Origin: Cadophora sp. MPI-SDFR-AT-0126 | Taxonomy: Eukaryota > Ascomycota > Leotiomycetes > Helotiales > Ploettnerulaceae | Reading direction: 5' to 3' | DNA length: 64,000 nucleotides | Assembly (NCBI GenBank): GCA_020747065.1 | Contig: JAGMVK010000012.1 | Coordinates: forward strand, 1,798,001-1,862,000 | Part shown: positions 12,000 through 23,218 of the stretch, one piece after another | Layout: each line of letters starts with the position of its first letter | Numbering within the stretch: position 1 is the stretch's first letter | Made by a program: the position numbers and the translations under genes | The notes under the pieces: generated by a model | What the model was told of the DNA's origin: nothing | What the model saw: the letters and a program-made list of their open reading frames with translations, nothing else | The model's database searches: none

Positions 12000-13014
12000 A
12001 GGATACAAGCTCTTCAAGCTCATCTAATCGTAGCGGACGCATATGCCCTTGTGATCTTCCCACGTATCACCTACTTGCATTGAACGTGATGTATGCCGAT
12101 GAATCCATTGAATACCCAGCCTTGTCGATATCCTCTTCCATAAGGCTTGCTTCCGGAGGCAGTGTTTCTAAGACTGAAGTTCTTCGTCGGTTGCGGTGGG
12201 GATTCAAGGACGGATGGTTGCATATTTTGCAACTGTCTGCATGGCAGTTTATTCTGAGACTAGATTCTGTGGACTCTGGACTACGCAGCATATTCTGGGA
12301 AGCTGTCCGGACAAAACAAAGCATAAGCGACGGTGGAAAATGGGTCATGTCACATTACCTGACCAGTCGTGCGGTCAACTTGAACATCAGGTACAAGGAC
12401 AAAGGTATGGTTTGGTATTCTAAGATCTCGCAGAAACTTTAATTTATCCTCTGAATCTTCCTCTTGAACGCATCCGGGTAGTGCATTCCAATTTAATTGA
12501 ACCATGGAAGTAGAGGAACATCGATCTCAGAGATACTACTTACAAGACAAATGAAAGACAACGTTTTTTGTAGTACAACATACATGGGCCCTAATCCCGT
12601 TTACCATTCCTCCATTTCATTCAGAGCCTTTGGTTGCCATCCGTATGTCATGATGTAGACAGATATCGGAACTTGCCCACAAACCTGGCAATTGTCTATC
12701 GTGTGATTATGTCTGCACCTCTCATCTGCCATACAAAAGATCGGGCATGAACTTGCATAACGTGGACTGATCCATAGTCTTGACCCGAGCAACAAGGACA
12801 AGTGGAGGCCTCCGGAATGAATAGAAAGATGTGATGGTAAAGCTGGCTCCTTGTTGGAAGAGCATTACGAGGACATCTAAAAAGATTCTAGGTCACATCG
12901 CTCGCCTTCCCTTCGCCTTTTCATCACCGTCTTGATATAGAAAAACGTGTATAGAAAGTTCTTCTTCGGGATAGCAAATCGCTACGCTGCCACCGGTTTC
13001 GGAGCTCTAGCCAG
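12000..13014. other. Intergenic, no supportable gene
   Basis: An open frame at 11996-12442 (plus, 148 codons) starts at the preceding stop and has neither family features nor splice support. I regard it as the 3' flank. The rest holds nothing I can name. Confidence 0.4.
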
Positions 13015-14552
13015 CTAAACGCTGCTCCATATACTGCAATCTGCAACAAAACCTGCTTCCGTTCCTGCCTTACCCGAGAGTTTCCTTGCCAAATCTTCAG
13101 CACCAGGTCGAGAGTGAGCAAAATACTCCTTCTCCTTTCTCTGGATCTCGCTTGCAGGCAGATCTTCAGTGACTCGCGATTTAGCTTGGCTAGTGAAAGC
13201 ATCGTTGGTACGGAGGGCATCAAACAGCCCCCGAACATCAGTCCCTGCAAGATCCGTATGAACTGATGTATACAGCTCAATGAAGTGATGGTAGTCTTCG
13301 TAGCCGTCGAGATCAGCCAGTTGCATGAACAACCGGGACTTTTGAGCAAGATCCCAAGACGAAGGATCTTCCAGCACGTCCTTCATCTGAGAAGAGTGAC
13401 CAATGACGCTTTCTTTGAAGATGGATGCCATGTCTGCATCCACATCGTCTCTCGGATGAGGAAAGCTGGGGGTGATCAAGAGCGTCGGAAGAGGAACAGT
13501 AAAACAGGATGTCCAGTCGATGATACACGTAATATTGAAAGCATCGTCAATGAAGATATTTGACATGCTGAGGTCTGGAGGTTTCAGGTAGTACTTTTGC
13601 TGAGAAATTGAAATTGACGGTATAATGTCGCGCATAAGGTGCGCCATGGCGATATAGTCCAGTCGATTCTTGCTGCTATCGATCTTCTGGTCGACAGTGG
13701 CGAAATCATTCCATAGCTGAACGGCAGACCTATAATTAGATACAGTCTCAAAGTCTTTTGCTTTTGGAACAGGAGCGAGAAAGAGGTGGTGACTCAGAGG
13801 TAGCTGTTCAGCGTGATAGCGTAGTGCTGAGAGTACGGAGTCGTAGTAATCTTTGTCGTTGCTGAATGGCCCTCTGGCGATTTCCTCGCAGAGATCTCGC
13901 CCAGACCACGTCAAGGTACGAGAAAGACATCGCCCTACACGAACTTTTCCCTCCCTTTCATAGAGCGATCCAATCTCCTCAAAAGGCGACTGTAAGATTC
14001 TTGCGATCAGAAATCCAAGCTGCCTCATAATCTTTTCCTTGGCTGCTGTTGGAAGGCAAGGAAGTGGATTGCGGGGTGGCTTGATGCCTTCTGCATCGGG
14101 GTTCCACACATATTTGCTGCTGATAGAGAACCCAGGAGCCCTCGTGGTCAGCATGTAGGCTATCTGAATAGTATTCCTCGCAGAAGCGCTTGGTGAGTAT
14201 GTTAGTGTCATGGCAAAATATTTTGGTCAACGATGGCTTACTAGTAGCTTTTTACCTCCACAACAGGGATGCAATTTAGCTTGGAAACCTGTATCGATGT
14301 GACCTCGCTTTCAACCATCATGGCGATAGTCTCCTCGGAAAAACCACTGTCCAACCGAGGAGAGCGAAAGATCCAGTCCTCTCCATTGTCATCAAATGTC
14401 AGAACAAGGGCCCAGTTGTGACTGCCAGCCATAGGTTCCTGTGAAACATCACAGGAACATCGCGCGCTCCGAAGCTCCTCTGCATGTTTAATGAGAGCAT
14501 TGAGATTGAACTTAGCGTATCTGAATATGCTGGGGTTTGGCGTTGGTGACAT
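13015..14552 (-). CDS. Aminoglycoside-phosphotransferase-fold (APH) family protein
   Basis: Two exons (14552-14242 and 14188-13015, read on the minus strand) give 494 aa. The intron is 53 nt with GTAAGC, an ACTAAC branch and an AAG acceptor, and it restores the frame. The N-lobe contains the usual fungal APH string FEEIGSLYEREG. The catalytic region has DLSMSNIFIDD followed by ITCIIDWTS, corresponding to the DxxxxN and IDWE-like motifs of the APH/choline-kinase fold. Such proteins are kinase-like small-molecule phosphotransferases, usually cytosolic, and in fungi are mostly of unknown substrate. The metal-binding Asp is present within IDWTS, but the following residue is Thr where Glu is common. 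The start is the first ATG in the open frame (14550-14552). No link to neighbours is apparent. Confidence 0.85.
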
Positions 14553-15732
14553 TCTGACTTCGTTGTGGAAGAAAAGATAAATGGGAGATGAACACAGGCA
14601 TGACAAAAAACAACCCACTACCGCCAAGCTACTTTTCTACCCTAAGGCCACGACCTCGCCAAGAAATCTGCAGGCACCGATCATATTCGCCAAACGATGG
14701 GGAGAAGCTTAGGAGCCAATTGAGATATGACACGCAAAGGTGCTCATGTAGCCAGCAATGCGAATGCTGGGTGATTCATACGGCCGATGACAGCCGGATG
14801 AGCGCTATCAGTTGTCACAATTTGGAGGAATGTCACAGCTTTCACAGCCTCTATAAGTAAGTATATATTTTCACCACCGTCGTCCTTCACCATCTCCCTT
14901 CAACGTTCTCCCCTCGCAACCACCTCCCTGCACCGCCGTGTCACTTCTCGGCAAAATGTCTCCTCCGGCCAATTCTTACACAAAAGCTTACTATGTGGCT
15001 GGTGATGATATTTGGTTCCAGAAACGTCGGTGATGCTGACCTGATCTGAGGTTCTGTACTGAAAAGTAGTCTAGCCGGTGAAGATGAATGGACCAGAGGG
15101 ACAGTCAGCAGTAAAACGACCAGTACTCTGATGCCTGTGGTACGTTTTTCATTGCAATATCTAAAACAGCACACAGTTTACTGAGAAATTAGTGCACAGA
15201 AGATGCCACCGGAAATGACTATAACGTCCGTTCGGAACATATTCGTGCTGCATCATAAAGAAGACAAGGTTGTGCCGGGGGGTTGGGGGCCTGAACAAGG
15301 TTGAATGTCTAATATACGCCATACTTGCTCTTGCGAATCGATTAATTTACGCTTCTAAATATGCCTGAAACCATTATCTCTTCAGTTCTTCCGCACTCAT
15401 GGTCTTGCACCACAAATGTAGAATCCAAGTTACGTATCATTGACTTGCAGCTCCTGTGCATGATGAACTGCTACCAGCTGGCAAAGGGTGGAGCAAGATA
15501 GACAGACAAAATGGCGTGGCTTTGTTGAGTATAGCATCCTGTCACACACCATGACCAGTCGGCTCGGCCCTTCTCACACACCTCCGGAACGAAGCGTCGA
15601 TGATTCACATCGTATTGACTATTTAGGGAAAAGACCGCAGCAGGAGGGAGGATATCATGGCGGAAGAAAGTGAGCCAAGGTGTGATCATTACTAATTTGA
15701 ATTGCGGTAGACTACCTAAACATAAGATCGGT
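14553..15732. other. Intergenic, no supportable gene
   Basis: This stretch holds the 5' flank of the APH gene and the 3' flank of the next minus-strand gene. Small frames at 14588-14860, 14941-15174 and 15471-15803 lack any supporting feature. Confidence 0.4.
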
Positions 15733-18012
15733 TCAATCGAAGCACTTGCCAGGATTAATGGAAAGTCCGTCAGAAAGCCTTCGGCAAGACGCCTCAGGGC
15801 CAAAGTGGAAGTTCTTCCGCTTCCGGTTCGGCGAAGTCTCCTGAAGGACTGACACTTGCTTCAATATCTCCGATCGCTCAAAATCCACCAGCACCACATT
15901 TCTGGTCTCGGGATTCCATAGCACGTTCGGTGGCCGTACATCATTATGCTCCACTGCGCAATTCAACAGCTTTGAAACTGCCTCGTTCGTTTCCGCAGCC
16001 AAATCCCGTCCCATGGCCAACATCAAATCCTCGCGTGCCTGCTCGCCTGCCCATGACATGAGCAGCATATGAACTATTCTGACCCTAATGTCAAGAAAAT
16101 AAGGGCGGACGAGAGAGATGTTCCCGAGGTAGACTGGTATAAGTTTTCCTTGAACTTTATCCAGGTGCTCGTAGACTAAGCCTTCGTGCTTCAACTTGGC
16201 CTTAAATGCCGTCACAGTCCCCTTTGCAACGAAAGTGTATCCATGCGATTCCAGAGTCAATCTGAACAGAGCACCACGCGCACCTTGTTTTCCAAGTGGT
16301 TCGCATCCACTACCGGGGTCTTGGGCGAGTTGACGTGACATCTGTTTCGCTAAGGACTTCCGGCCTAAAGCATGGTGAATGCCATCTCCATGAGCACGAT
16401 GTGTGTTGACATTCGGACAAGCACCGTCCAAAGAACGCTTTCGAACAAGTCCTAGCAAGCAGGCATGTGTGCAGTATCGTTGGTGGCGGATATCGCTCTC
16501 TTCAACAGCTTGTGATGATTTGATAGATCGTATTTGTCCGGTACCAGCCTGGTGCGTACGAGCCCTTGACTTGCTTGGTGTATCAACGTCTGAGGTCTCA
16601 TCCGATGAGCCAGACGGACTCTGTGGATCTTCGTGCAAAGTTATCTCTGCAGAGCCACAGCTATTCCTTGCCTTTCGTGACTTTCGAGGTCTCAACAAGA
16701 TCGGCGACCGCTCGAAGGGATGGATTCGCGCATAGAATACCGAGGGTGGAGGAGTCAAGGTCTTGTCTTCAGCAGGTATTTGTCGTAAGATTGCTTCGTG
16801 ATCGATCACTGCCTTGGAGCCAGTCTCCAGCGCGTGATTTCGCCATTTTTGGCTGCGAGGCTTCGAGTCAAGTGCCATCAAGCAGAAGGTTAAGGTTTGG
16901 CTGACTGCTGTACGACACAACAAGATGTCGGCTTCGTCTTGGGCTTCAGCTTCGATGTTGGTTTCTGCGAGGTGATAGTAGAGAGTATGTGGGTCATTCT
17001 CCTTGATCCAAAGAAAAACGAATGCCTCTGCCGTGACGAGATAGCTATACTCGAGGCCGTTCTCGATCATATAGCCATATGTTTGAGTCAAAGCAGCTGT
17101 CGTCAGCCACTCAGAGTGGTACACAAACTTGTCCTCTGGATCGGTGGGTATTGTGATCCGATTGATGACATTCTTCGGAATGTCCATGGATCCTTTGTCA
17201 GCTCGCAAAAGTCCAGCCCGGAGATTGAAGACAGATAGCTTGTGAGACGGTTTGTATTCCACGACCATACACAGGCTCCGTGTGCCATCTGCCTCCTTGT
17301 ATACGCAAATCTGATCGGCGTTTCGCGGTTTTGGATTCGAGCTTGAGGCTTGTCCTTTGTTTGAGATGCGAAGATCTTGCAGACTTTGCTGGACCTCTTC
17401 GTTGCTATCACTGAGGGTGTTGGCATGGTTCTCGAAAATGATACCACTGCCTAAGTTGAAGTCACGGCGAGCCTCTTCTACCTGCTGAAGGTGGGAGATG
17501 ATGTGCGTTGTCGGTCGCTCAACGGCTAGGCGCTGATATGCCTCTGTATCCTTTTCACTTGCCAGTGGCCGGTCGCAAAGGTCTTGCCCGAGCTCTGTGA
17601 GGTATTGGATTGAGCTGAAAAGTGCCGCGTCTTGTGGAATATAGTCGGAAACTCTTTCGAAGAGCCGCTGCTGCAGTATTGGAAAGTCCGTCCATGGCAT
17701 CAATAAGGTCGGACAGGGCTTGTTCTTAGTGCTGGTGATGGAGCCCTGCGTACTGAGGCTCTTGTCTGTCTGGATACGGAGTGGCTTCGAGAGGAATGTG
17801 TGGCAGGCGCGTAGGTATTCTTCGAACGTGGTAGGTCTTGTCTTCGTTTCCTCCTCTATTCGTTTTCGCTGTTCATCCTCCGCACGCCTTCTTTCTTGTT
17901 CTGCACGCTCGTCGGCTTCCTCCGCACGTCGTCGCTCCTGCTCTACTCGCTCATCTGCCTCTCGAAGGAGTTGCTCAAGACGCGCAAACTCTGATTCCCG
18001 CCTTGAGGACAT
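15733..18012 (-). CDS. Coiled-coil plus kinase-like protein, possibly Crinkler-type
   Basis: A single open frame gives 759 aa from the ATG at 18012. The frame stays open to an earlier ATG (18159), but that extension is unlike the rest. Residues 1-60 are a charged coiled coil with two EQERRRAEEADER-like repeats. The middle has YKEADGTRSLCMVVEYKPSH, whose E-x-K resembles a PD-(D/E)XK nuclease-like core, then FVYHSEWLTTAALTQTYGYM. The C-terminal 170 residues are kinase-like, with HNDVRPPNVLWNP in place of the catalytic loop and VDFE in place of DFG, so substrate-site residues are partly kept. A nuclease-like plus kinase-like order is known from Crinkler-type proteins, but that assignment is inference from memory of the family. 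A fragment of a paralogue lies at 53432-53525. The last 20 residues are basic and could hide a further 3' exon. Confidence 0.7.
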   Translation of the reverse strand: MSSRRESEFARLEQLLREADERVEQERRRAEEADERAEQERRRAEDEQRKRIEEETKTRPTTFEEYLRACHTFLSKPLRIQTDKSLSTQGSITSTKNKPCPTLLMPWTDFPILQQRLFERVSDYIPQDAALFSSIQYLTELGQDLCDRPLASEKDTEAYQRLAVERPTTHIISHLQQVEEARRDFNLGSGIIFENHANTLSDSNEEVQQSLQDLRISNKGQASSSNPKPRNADQICVYKEADGTRSLCMVVEYKPSHKLSVFNLRAGLLRADKGSMDIPKNVINRITIPTDPEDKFVYHSEWLTTAALTQTYGYMIENGLEYSYLVTAEAFVFLWIKENDPHTLYYHLAETNIEAEAQDEADILLCRTAVSQTLTFCLMALDSKPRSQKWRNHALETGSKAVIDHEAILRQIPAEDKTLTPPPSVFYARIHPFERSPILLRPRKSRKARNSCGSAEITLHEDPQSPSGSSDETSDVDTPSKSRARTHQAGTGQIRSIKSSQAVEESDIRHQRYCTHACLLGLVRKRSLDGACPNVNTHRAHGDGIHHALGRKSLAKQMSRQLAQDPGSGCEPLGKQGARGALFRLTLESHGYTFVAKGTVTAFKAKLKHEGLVYEHLDKVQGKLIPVYLGNISLVRPYFLDIRVRIVHMLLMSWAGEQAREDLMLAMGRDLAAETNEAVSKLLNCAVEHNDVRPPNVLWNPETRNVVLVDFERSEILKQVSVLQETSPNRKRKNFHFGPEASCRRLSDGLSINPGKCFD

Positions 18013-18892
18013 TGTGTGGAGTAGGGTTGTTGTTACACCGAATGTGATGACGATATTTGGAAGACATATCAATTGTTGAAGACGAGATGGAAGGAACGGA
18101 AGTCCACCGTTGCTGAGGCAACGCCAATAGGTGAAACACCTAGCCGAGTCACATGCCATCAGAACATGCTTTGATGCAGAGCATCTGTTAAGAATCCCAA
18201 ATAGGTTAAACCTTGAGTCCGAAGCTTAGCACATTGCAGCCTGAAAGGCATTAGAGCCCAAGTGCAGCGGGGTGTTTTCGGTCAGGATCGGATCACATGG
18301 CATCGAACCCCACCACTTGCAAAGTCCCGCAAACCACAAATTTCTTCCCTCAACATCTCGAACTGCAAGCAAGAGATCAGACACCATCCAAGGTTGTTTC
18401 TTTCCACAACGATGACTCAGTTGTTCTGCCAGCCCAGCTCTGCCCAGCTCCGCCAATAGACTTCATCCCACCCTCCACCTAGAGGCAGCCGTTTCGCCCC
18501 ATTTCCGCCGTAACATCAGCATTCCCACCCGCAAAACATTTCATCAGATTCATTTCTCCCTTGTGCAGTGCACCGTTACCCTACCTCATTGCACAAGTCG
18601 CATATAGCATATTCTATCGGAGGCGCAGGGAGTGCTTCTAATTCCAAAGACTCGACTCCACCTTCTGCCTTTGCGCAAACAGGCAACCTCATTCTACCAT
18701 CTCCCAAAGGGCACAACCACATCCTACGCAACCAAAGTAAATATGAGGTCCACCCTCTATACAGTCTACTCGGCTACTTATTGTGTATAGGCGATAGTCT
18801 CGTCCCTCCCCTCTGACTCGCATTCTTCCTTACCTTGCGACGAGCCTCTATCAGGCAAGCCGACAGGCTCTTCGGCACACTCTGTGTTGATC
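18013..18892. other. Intergenic, divergent promoter region
   Basis: This region separates the minus-strand kinase-like gene from the plus-strand small gene at 18893. It holds only short frames (18226-18456 minus, 18568-18816 plus) with no support. Confidence 0.4.
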
Positions 18893-19203
18893 ATGGCGGT
18901 CAGGCTCTTCTATCTCACTCCTTTAATGTATTTATAGCTGACATTTTTGTATCCACGCAGACAGGCGACGAAGCTCTCGCTGGACAAGACGAAACGATCC
19001 GGATTTTCGGTTTTCCCCCAGATGACACCAATGAGAGGACGATACAGTTCAAAGGCTATTATCTTTCGATCTACAACGAGGAAACGGAAGACTACAAAAC
19101 CCATATAATGAACAAACCCCCTACAACCACTTTCGAGAGTTATACGGTGCCTGCCGGGTATTCTGTCCATGTCAGAGCCGCTACCGTAAAATTCGAAGTT
19201 TAG
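18893..19203 (+). CDS. Small 82-aa orphan protein with a 6-nt first coding exon
   Basis: The long second exon (18961-19203) has no good ATG before the globular part. A first coding exon of only ATGGCG (18893-18898) followed by a 62-nt intron (GTCAGG, GCTGAC branch, CGCAG acceptor) enters it in the correct frame, giving MATGDEALAG and on. The product is soluble, with no signal peptide, and alternates short hydrophobic and polar stretches typical of a small beta protein (GYYLSIYNEE, YTVPAGYSVHVRAATVKF). I recognise no family. It ends 4 bp inside the candidate gene on the opposite strand. Confidence 0.55.
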
Positions 19204-19535
19204 GAGGACATTTCAACATTTCCACCGAAGATATCGGTTAGACGTTCTCCGTCCTTGTTACCACACCAGATAGTAAAGGAGACATCCTGTGTCTGGTCTT
19301 TCGGGAATAAACTTGGCCAGCATCCTGTCGTCTCCAACCCCTGTCTTCTTTCCCATTTCCACAGCCGGCTATTCTCGATAGCCGTTCTAAACGGCTCAGG
19401 CATTTTCGATATATTGCTAGCGGGTGCATTTGTGTACATATCCTTCATTTCTGTTGGTAAATTATTAGCAGCTCCATGTATATATGCAACGTTTCTCCTC
19501 ACCGCGCTTTTCCTTGGATGGTGGTAATGAATCAT
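19200..19535 (-). CDS. Candidate small orphan protein, convergent
   Basis: A 111-codon frame with ATG at 19535 (or an internal ATG beginning MKDMYTNAPA, about 82 aa) ends exactly where the convergent plus-strand gene ends. The sequence looks protein-like (RLWKWERRQGLETTGCW) but matches no family. The antisense frame over the same DNA is hydrophobic, as expected for a shadow. Evidence is weak. Confidence 0.3.
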   Translation of the reverse strand: MIHYHHPRKSAVRRNVAYIHGAANNLPTEMKDMYTNAPASNISKMPEPFRTAIENSRLWKWERRQGLETTGCWPSLFPKDQTQDVSFTIWCGNKDGERLTDIFGGNVEMSS

Positions 19536-19791
19536 CTGCTATCGGGTTCTCTTGCTCATTTTGTCGAGAGGGGTAATGTACACTCCTGCAATGAATCGGC
19601 TGGTGCCGTTGTCCATCAATAAACGTATACCCACTATCAGTGTTTAAGTCTTGCCTGGAACCCCAGCCCTGTGTTTGATCTGTCGTTCAGTTAGCCTTGG
19701 CCATGTAAAGGAGCAGTATCAAATACCACGATTAAAGGATGGTGCAATAAGTGCCATTTGTTGTAGACTTGGCAATTGAGCTATTTGGAGG

Positions 19792-20664
19792 TCAGTGTTG
19801 CGAACAGCTGTAAGACGACTGCCACATACTCATCCCAGAGGGATATTGGGCAGATAGAGTCCGAGTAGCCAATTCACCAGCCTCCGCTGGTGGCAGTGGT
19901 GCAATCTCTCGCGCAGGTCCGCCAATCTCACCCAATCTTCGACGGCGTCGGGCCTGACGCAGGGAGATCTTTGCTGCTCACTAGTTAGTCAAAATGGCAA
20001 GAGAATTTGTCAAGTTGATCATACCACGAAGATTACTAAACTCAATACTCATCGGTCTTTCCGCTTCCAGCTCGTTCATGATATCGACTATCTCTCCTGG
20101 CCAATTCTGCTCCTTCTCATCCTTTATTGACTTGGTAAGTCCCTCAAAAACTTCCAAGCTCGATTCAGTCCAGACTTTGGTGGGGCAAGTCATTGAGAAT
20201 GCTATCACGCCGTCTGGATGGCTTTCACTCAAACCACGGATGGTGTTAATCCTATTACTCTTTATAACCATCACATATTGAGTGCTTTTGCTTGGATACT
20301 CTGTCTTTCTTGGCGGTCCAAATATCAATCTGAAGTTCGTCTTTGCAGTCCGTGATGCCAACTCAGCAGTGTCCAATATCTTTCGCTTTCTTGAGTATGC
20401 CTGGGTCTCGAGGCTGCGGATTTTGCCTCGTACGCGTTCCTGACACGCTACAGCATCTCGTTGAGTGTCTCGTTGGATCTTGGTCATGACATTGATCAAT
20501 GTCGAAGTCCACTTAGCAATCTCGGCAGCTTGATTCGTCGCGAGGTCCGCCGATTTCGCGAGATGCACCGTCATCGCGCTAAACTTTCTAGCCTGTTCCT
20601 TCAGTGCTGATATGGTGTTAGCAGCAAGTATCGGCTTGGTTGCCATGTTTTCCAGAGCGTTCAT
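19792..20664 (-). CDS. Helical orphan protein, two exons
   Basis: Exon 1 (20664-20025) codes 213 residues beginning MNALENMATK. The open frame would stop at 19981, but a 51-nt intron (19974-20024: GTATGA donor, ACTAAC branch, CAG acceptor) leads in frame to a 182-nt last exon ending at 19792. That exon encodes a basic stretch (RQARRRRRLGEIG) and a Ser/Tyr/Cys-rich tail, for 273 aa in all. The N-terminal 100 residues are Ala-rich helical, probably a coiled coil. The middle has beta-like segments (QYVMVIKSNRINTIRG). Family unknown. The polybasic stretch could be a nuclear localisation signal. Confidence 0.6.
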
Positions 20665-21773
20665 TCTCTGAAATTGACGAGGAGAATTTGGGTTTCGAGG
20701 AACGGCGGGGCGGAGATATCTTAATTAGTTTCGCGTCCACTCCACCCTGTCCATGCGAGGCAACCCTAGCTGGTGGCCCTAGCTGGTGGCGCCCATTTGT
20801 GGGTAGTTTCTGGAATCTAAAATACCGGAGCGAAACAAAAACCCCACTCGTTCCTAATCTTCTGAAAGCTAAATAATCGGCCCAGTACCTAGATTCTTTA
20901 TCCAATCATGTGGTCCTATCTAGAGCGATTCCAGATCTCCAAACACCACACTTCAAGCTGCGATGCATCTGTTTTCACATCCGTATCAATAGCCAGGTTG
21001 GGAGGTCGCATATTTTCTGCAGCGTACACCTTAGCTTCTTGTCCATCCGTATTTTATTCGATCGACGACACCCATCTGTTCACCCTCCACCAATCAAAGG
21101 CATGCAATCTGGACACTATCAATACTCCACTTCAAAGGTATCGTCTCTCCCCAGGTTGTCCATGTGATAAACCGATGAGCCCATGCATGAATATTAAGGG
21201 GCCAGTGCACCCGTGCCTCAATCGTGTGTGCCTTCAGCTGCTTGGGAGACGAGGATCCTGCTTACAAAGCTTTCTTAACAGGGTGCCACATGGAGACGTT
21301 CCATTTTTAGGAATCGCACAATCGATACGCCATAAACTCTCCTCCAACAAGATATATGGTCCAAACGCTATCAATACTCCCGTCAATGTCTTGCTTTCCT
21401 ACAATGTTGCATGATGTATCGGCGAAGCCAGCTTGACCATTCAAGAAGCCAACACATTCCACACCGGCATGAAGCCTTAGTGACTTATTCAAGCCTAATC
21501 CGTTTGGGGAGACCAACACCGTCGATATAACGCCGGTTTCTTCTTCCTAGTTGCAGCAAGATGCATGGCATCTTGATCAGGAATCGCAGGGTCAAGGAAC
21601 ATATTGAAGTGGATGAAGCTGTACACAAGGCCCCAGTCGTCACCACTTGATTCTGATTGACAGGAGCGAAGTGAAAATCTTCTATCAGATGAGACGGCTG
21701 AATGAGATGCCGATGTGTAGTTTGTTGCAGGGAAGATATCTACGAACTTTTAGAGTAAAAATGTATATAAGGG
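20665..21773. other. Intergenic with a short dispersed repeat copy
   Basis: No supportable gene. The part near 21417-21490 is one copy of a diverged repeat whose partner lies at 22469-22530. Frames at 20908-21414 (plus) and 21307-21519 (minus) have no other support. Confidence 0.4.
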
Positions 21774-21781
21774 GGCGAATT
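21774..21781 (+). promoter_or_regulatory. TATA box for the small gene at 21907
   Basis: TATATAAG lies 126 bp upstream of the ATG at 21907, followed by a pyrimidine-rich leader (TTCGCTTCCTCATCCCTCCC). That arrangement is usual for a fungal core promoter. Confidence 0.5.
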
Positions 21782-21906
21782 CCTTACAAGTTTGACCGTT
21801 TCGCTTCCTCATCCCTCCCAATTCCTCGAGCATCTTCTAAAGCTTCAAGCTTCTGTACATATATTATCCTACCACCAGAGTTATCTGCCAATCCTCTACG
21901 TAGACA

Positions 21907-22207
21907 ATGGCTCCAACAGAGACAACCGCAAAGCCGAAGCAGCCAGAGTCGTCCAAAGTGGATGATAAAACTGAGACAGCTCAGAATCCGTCCACAGACC
22001 CAGCTACTACCGGACATCTTCAGCAGACTGTCAGCAAAGCGAGTGAGCTCACAGACCCTGCTATGGAGGAGACTCTTCGAGTAGCCTCACCCAGTTGGAA
22101 GTACGTATACAAAGGAGCGTTGGTAAAACACAGCTAATGAATTCCTTAGCGATCTCCCTGTAAAGCTTTTTAAACCAGAGCCGTTTGCTGGTGAGCGGAA
22201 GAAGTAG
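21907..22207 (+). CDS. Small 83-aa hydrophilic protein, two exons
   Basis: Exons 21907-22100 and 22150-22207 are joined by a 49-nt intron with GTACGT donor, GCTAATGA branch and TTAG acceptor, and the frame is kept. The N-terminal 50 residues are Lys, Thr, Pro, Gln and Ser-rich and surely disordered. The C-terminus is WNDLPVKLFKPEPFAGERKK. No signal peptide or membrane segment. It has a clear TATA box and leader, so I think it is expressed, but I cannot assign a family. Confidence 0.65.
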
Positions 22208-23218
22208 GATACTGTCTCGGATCCCAGGGCTGGGTTGTTGGATTCGTGATTTTAGTTTTTGGGTCTTTCCAGGTTTGCTTTGAATGTATCAAATCAGCCA
22301 TATATAGTCAAGTTTGAGTACGAAATCCATGGTGTAATGCAACCTCGAGAGAATCAAAATAATAGCGTGGCCCGGCAGACTTTTCTGCAAAATATTACTT
22401 TTCCAATCTATCCTCAATCGAGTACTATATGCATCATCGATTGATCTGCAAGTGACTTGCCAGGGGTGAATCGGCGAGGCCAGCTTTGTCGTTTAAGCAG
22501 CTACCGCATCATGCCGGAAGCATAGGCCGCAGGTGTATCCAGGGGAAGAGACTTAATATCCTCAATCGACTGTCCCGCGTTGGCCGCGCAAGAATAGACC
22601 TCCGAGTTGTAGGCTACTGGTTAACCCAGGGACGAAGGAATCAGCTTCCTGAATCGACCATGCGGTGTTGGTTTCCCAAGATGGACTAGACTTACTCCTC
22701 CCGTGAAGATGGCAAGAGAATCGATGAATATATAAAGGTACGGATTTCCCCTCGAAATCACTCCTCTTTAAGCAATATCTTTCGTACCAAGTCATTCTAG
22801 AGCCTAGGCTATCTGCCAATGGCAATTACGAGTCCCTGTCACCACTCTTTCAATCTCTTGAAGTCCGAGTCGACGCTCATTCAGTGGGTTTGCAGCTCCT
22901 GCCATAGCGGACCACATTGGTATATCTTTGAGTGCAAGTATTGCAAGCTGAAGACTTGTCGGCCCTGTACGAACAAAGCTTAGCCCGTGAAAGAGTACTT
23001 TACTATCCTTCGTCACCCTCTATCATCTGGACAATGTCTAATGATCTTCATCAGCAGTTCTTGAGTACTTTGATATTTATTCTCGAGCATCAGAACGTAC
23101 TTGCCTCCAACGTCGCTCCATTACAAGCCTTCTTGTCCAGTGTATCTTGTATGTCACGAACATAAAGGAATCTCTCATCGGTCTGAAAGTATCCTACCTC
23201 CATTTTACAGAACAAACA
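22208..23218. other. Intergenic, 5' flank of the BCS1-like gene
   Basis: The second copy of the diverged repeat lies at 22469-22530. A TATATAAAGG box at about 22730 precedes the BCS1-like gene by some 490 bp. I see no gene. Frames at 22562-22825 and 22804-23016 (both minus) are unsupported. Confidence 0.4.

Larger units (their letters stand above)
21417..22530. repeat. Pair of diverged direct repeats flanking the small gene at 21907
   Basis: The 21417-21490 segment (ATCGGCGAAGCCAGCTTGAC and on) and the 22469-22530 segment (ATCGGCGAGGCCAGCTTTGT and on) align over about 50-60 bases with visible but imperfect identity, in the same orientation. The span listed covers both copies; only the two ends are repeat. 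Read on the minus strand, both give a similar short peptide (GQAGFADT versus DKAGLADS), so they may be relics of a duplicated gene. Confidence 0.5.
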
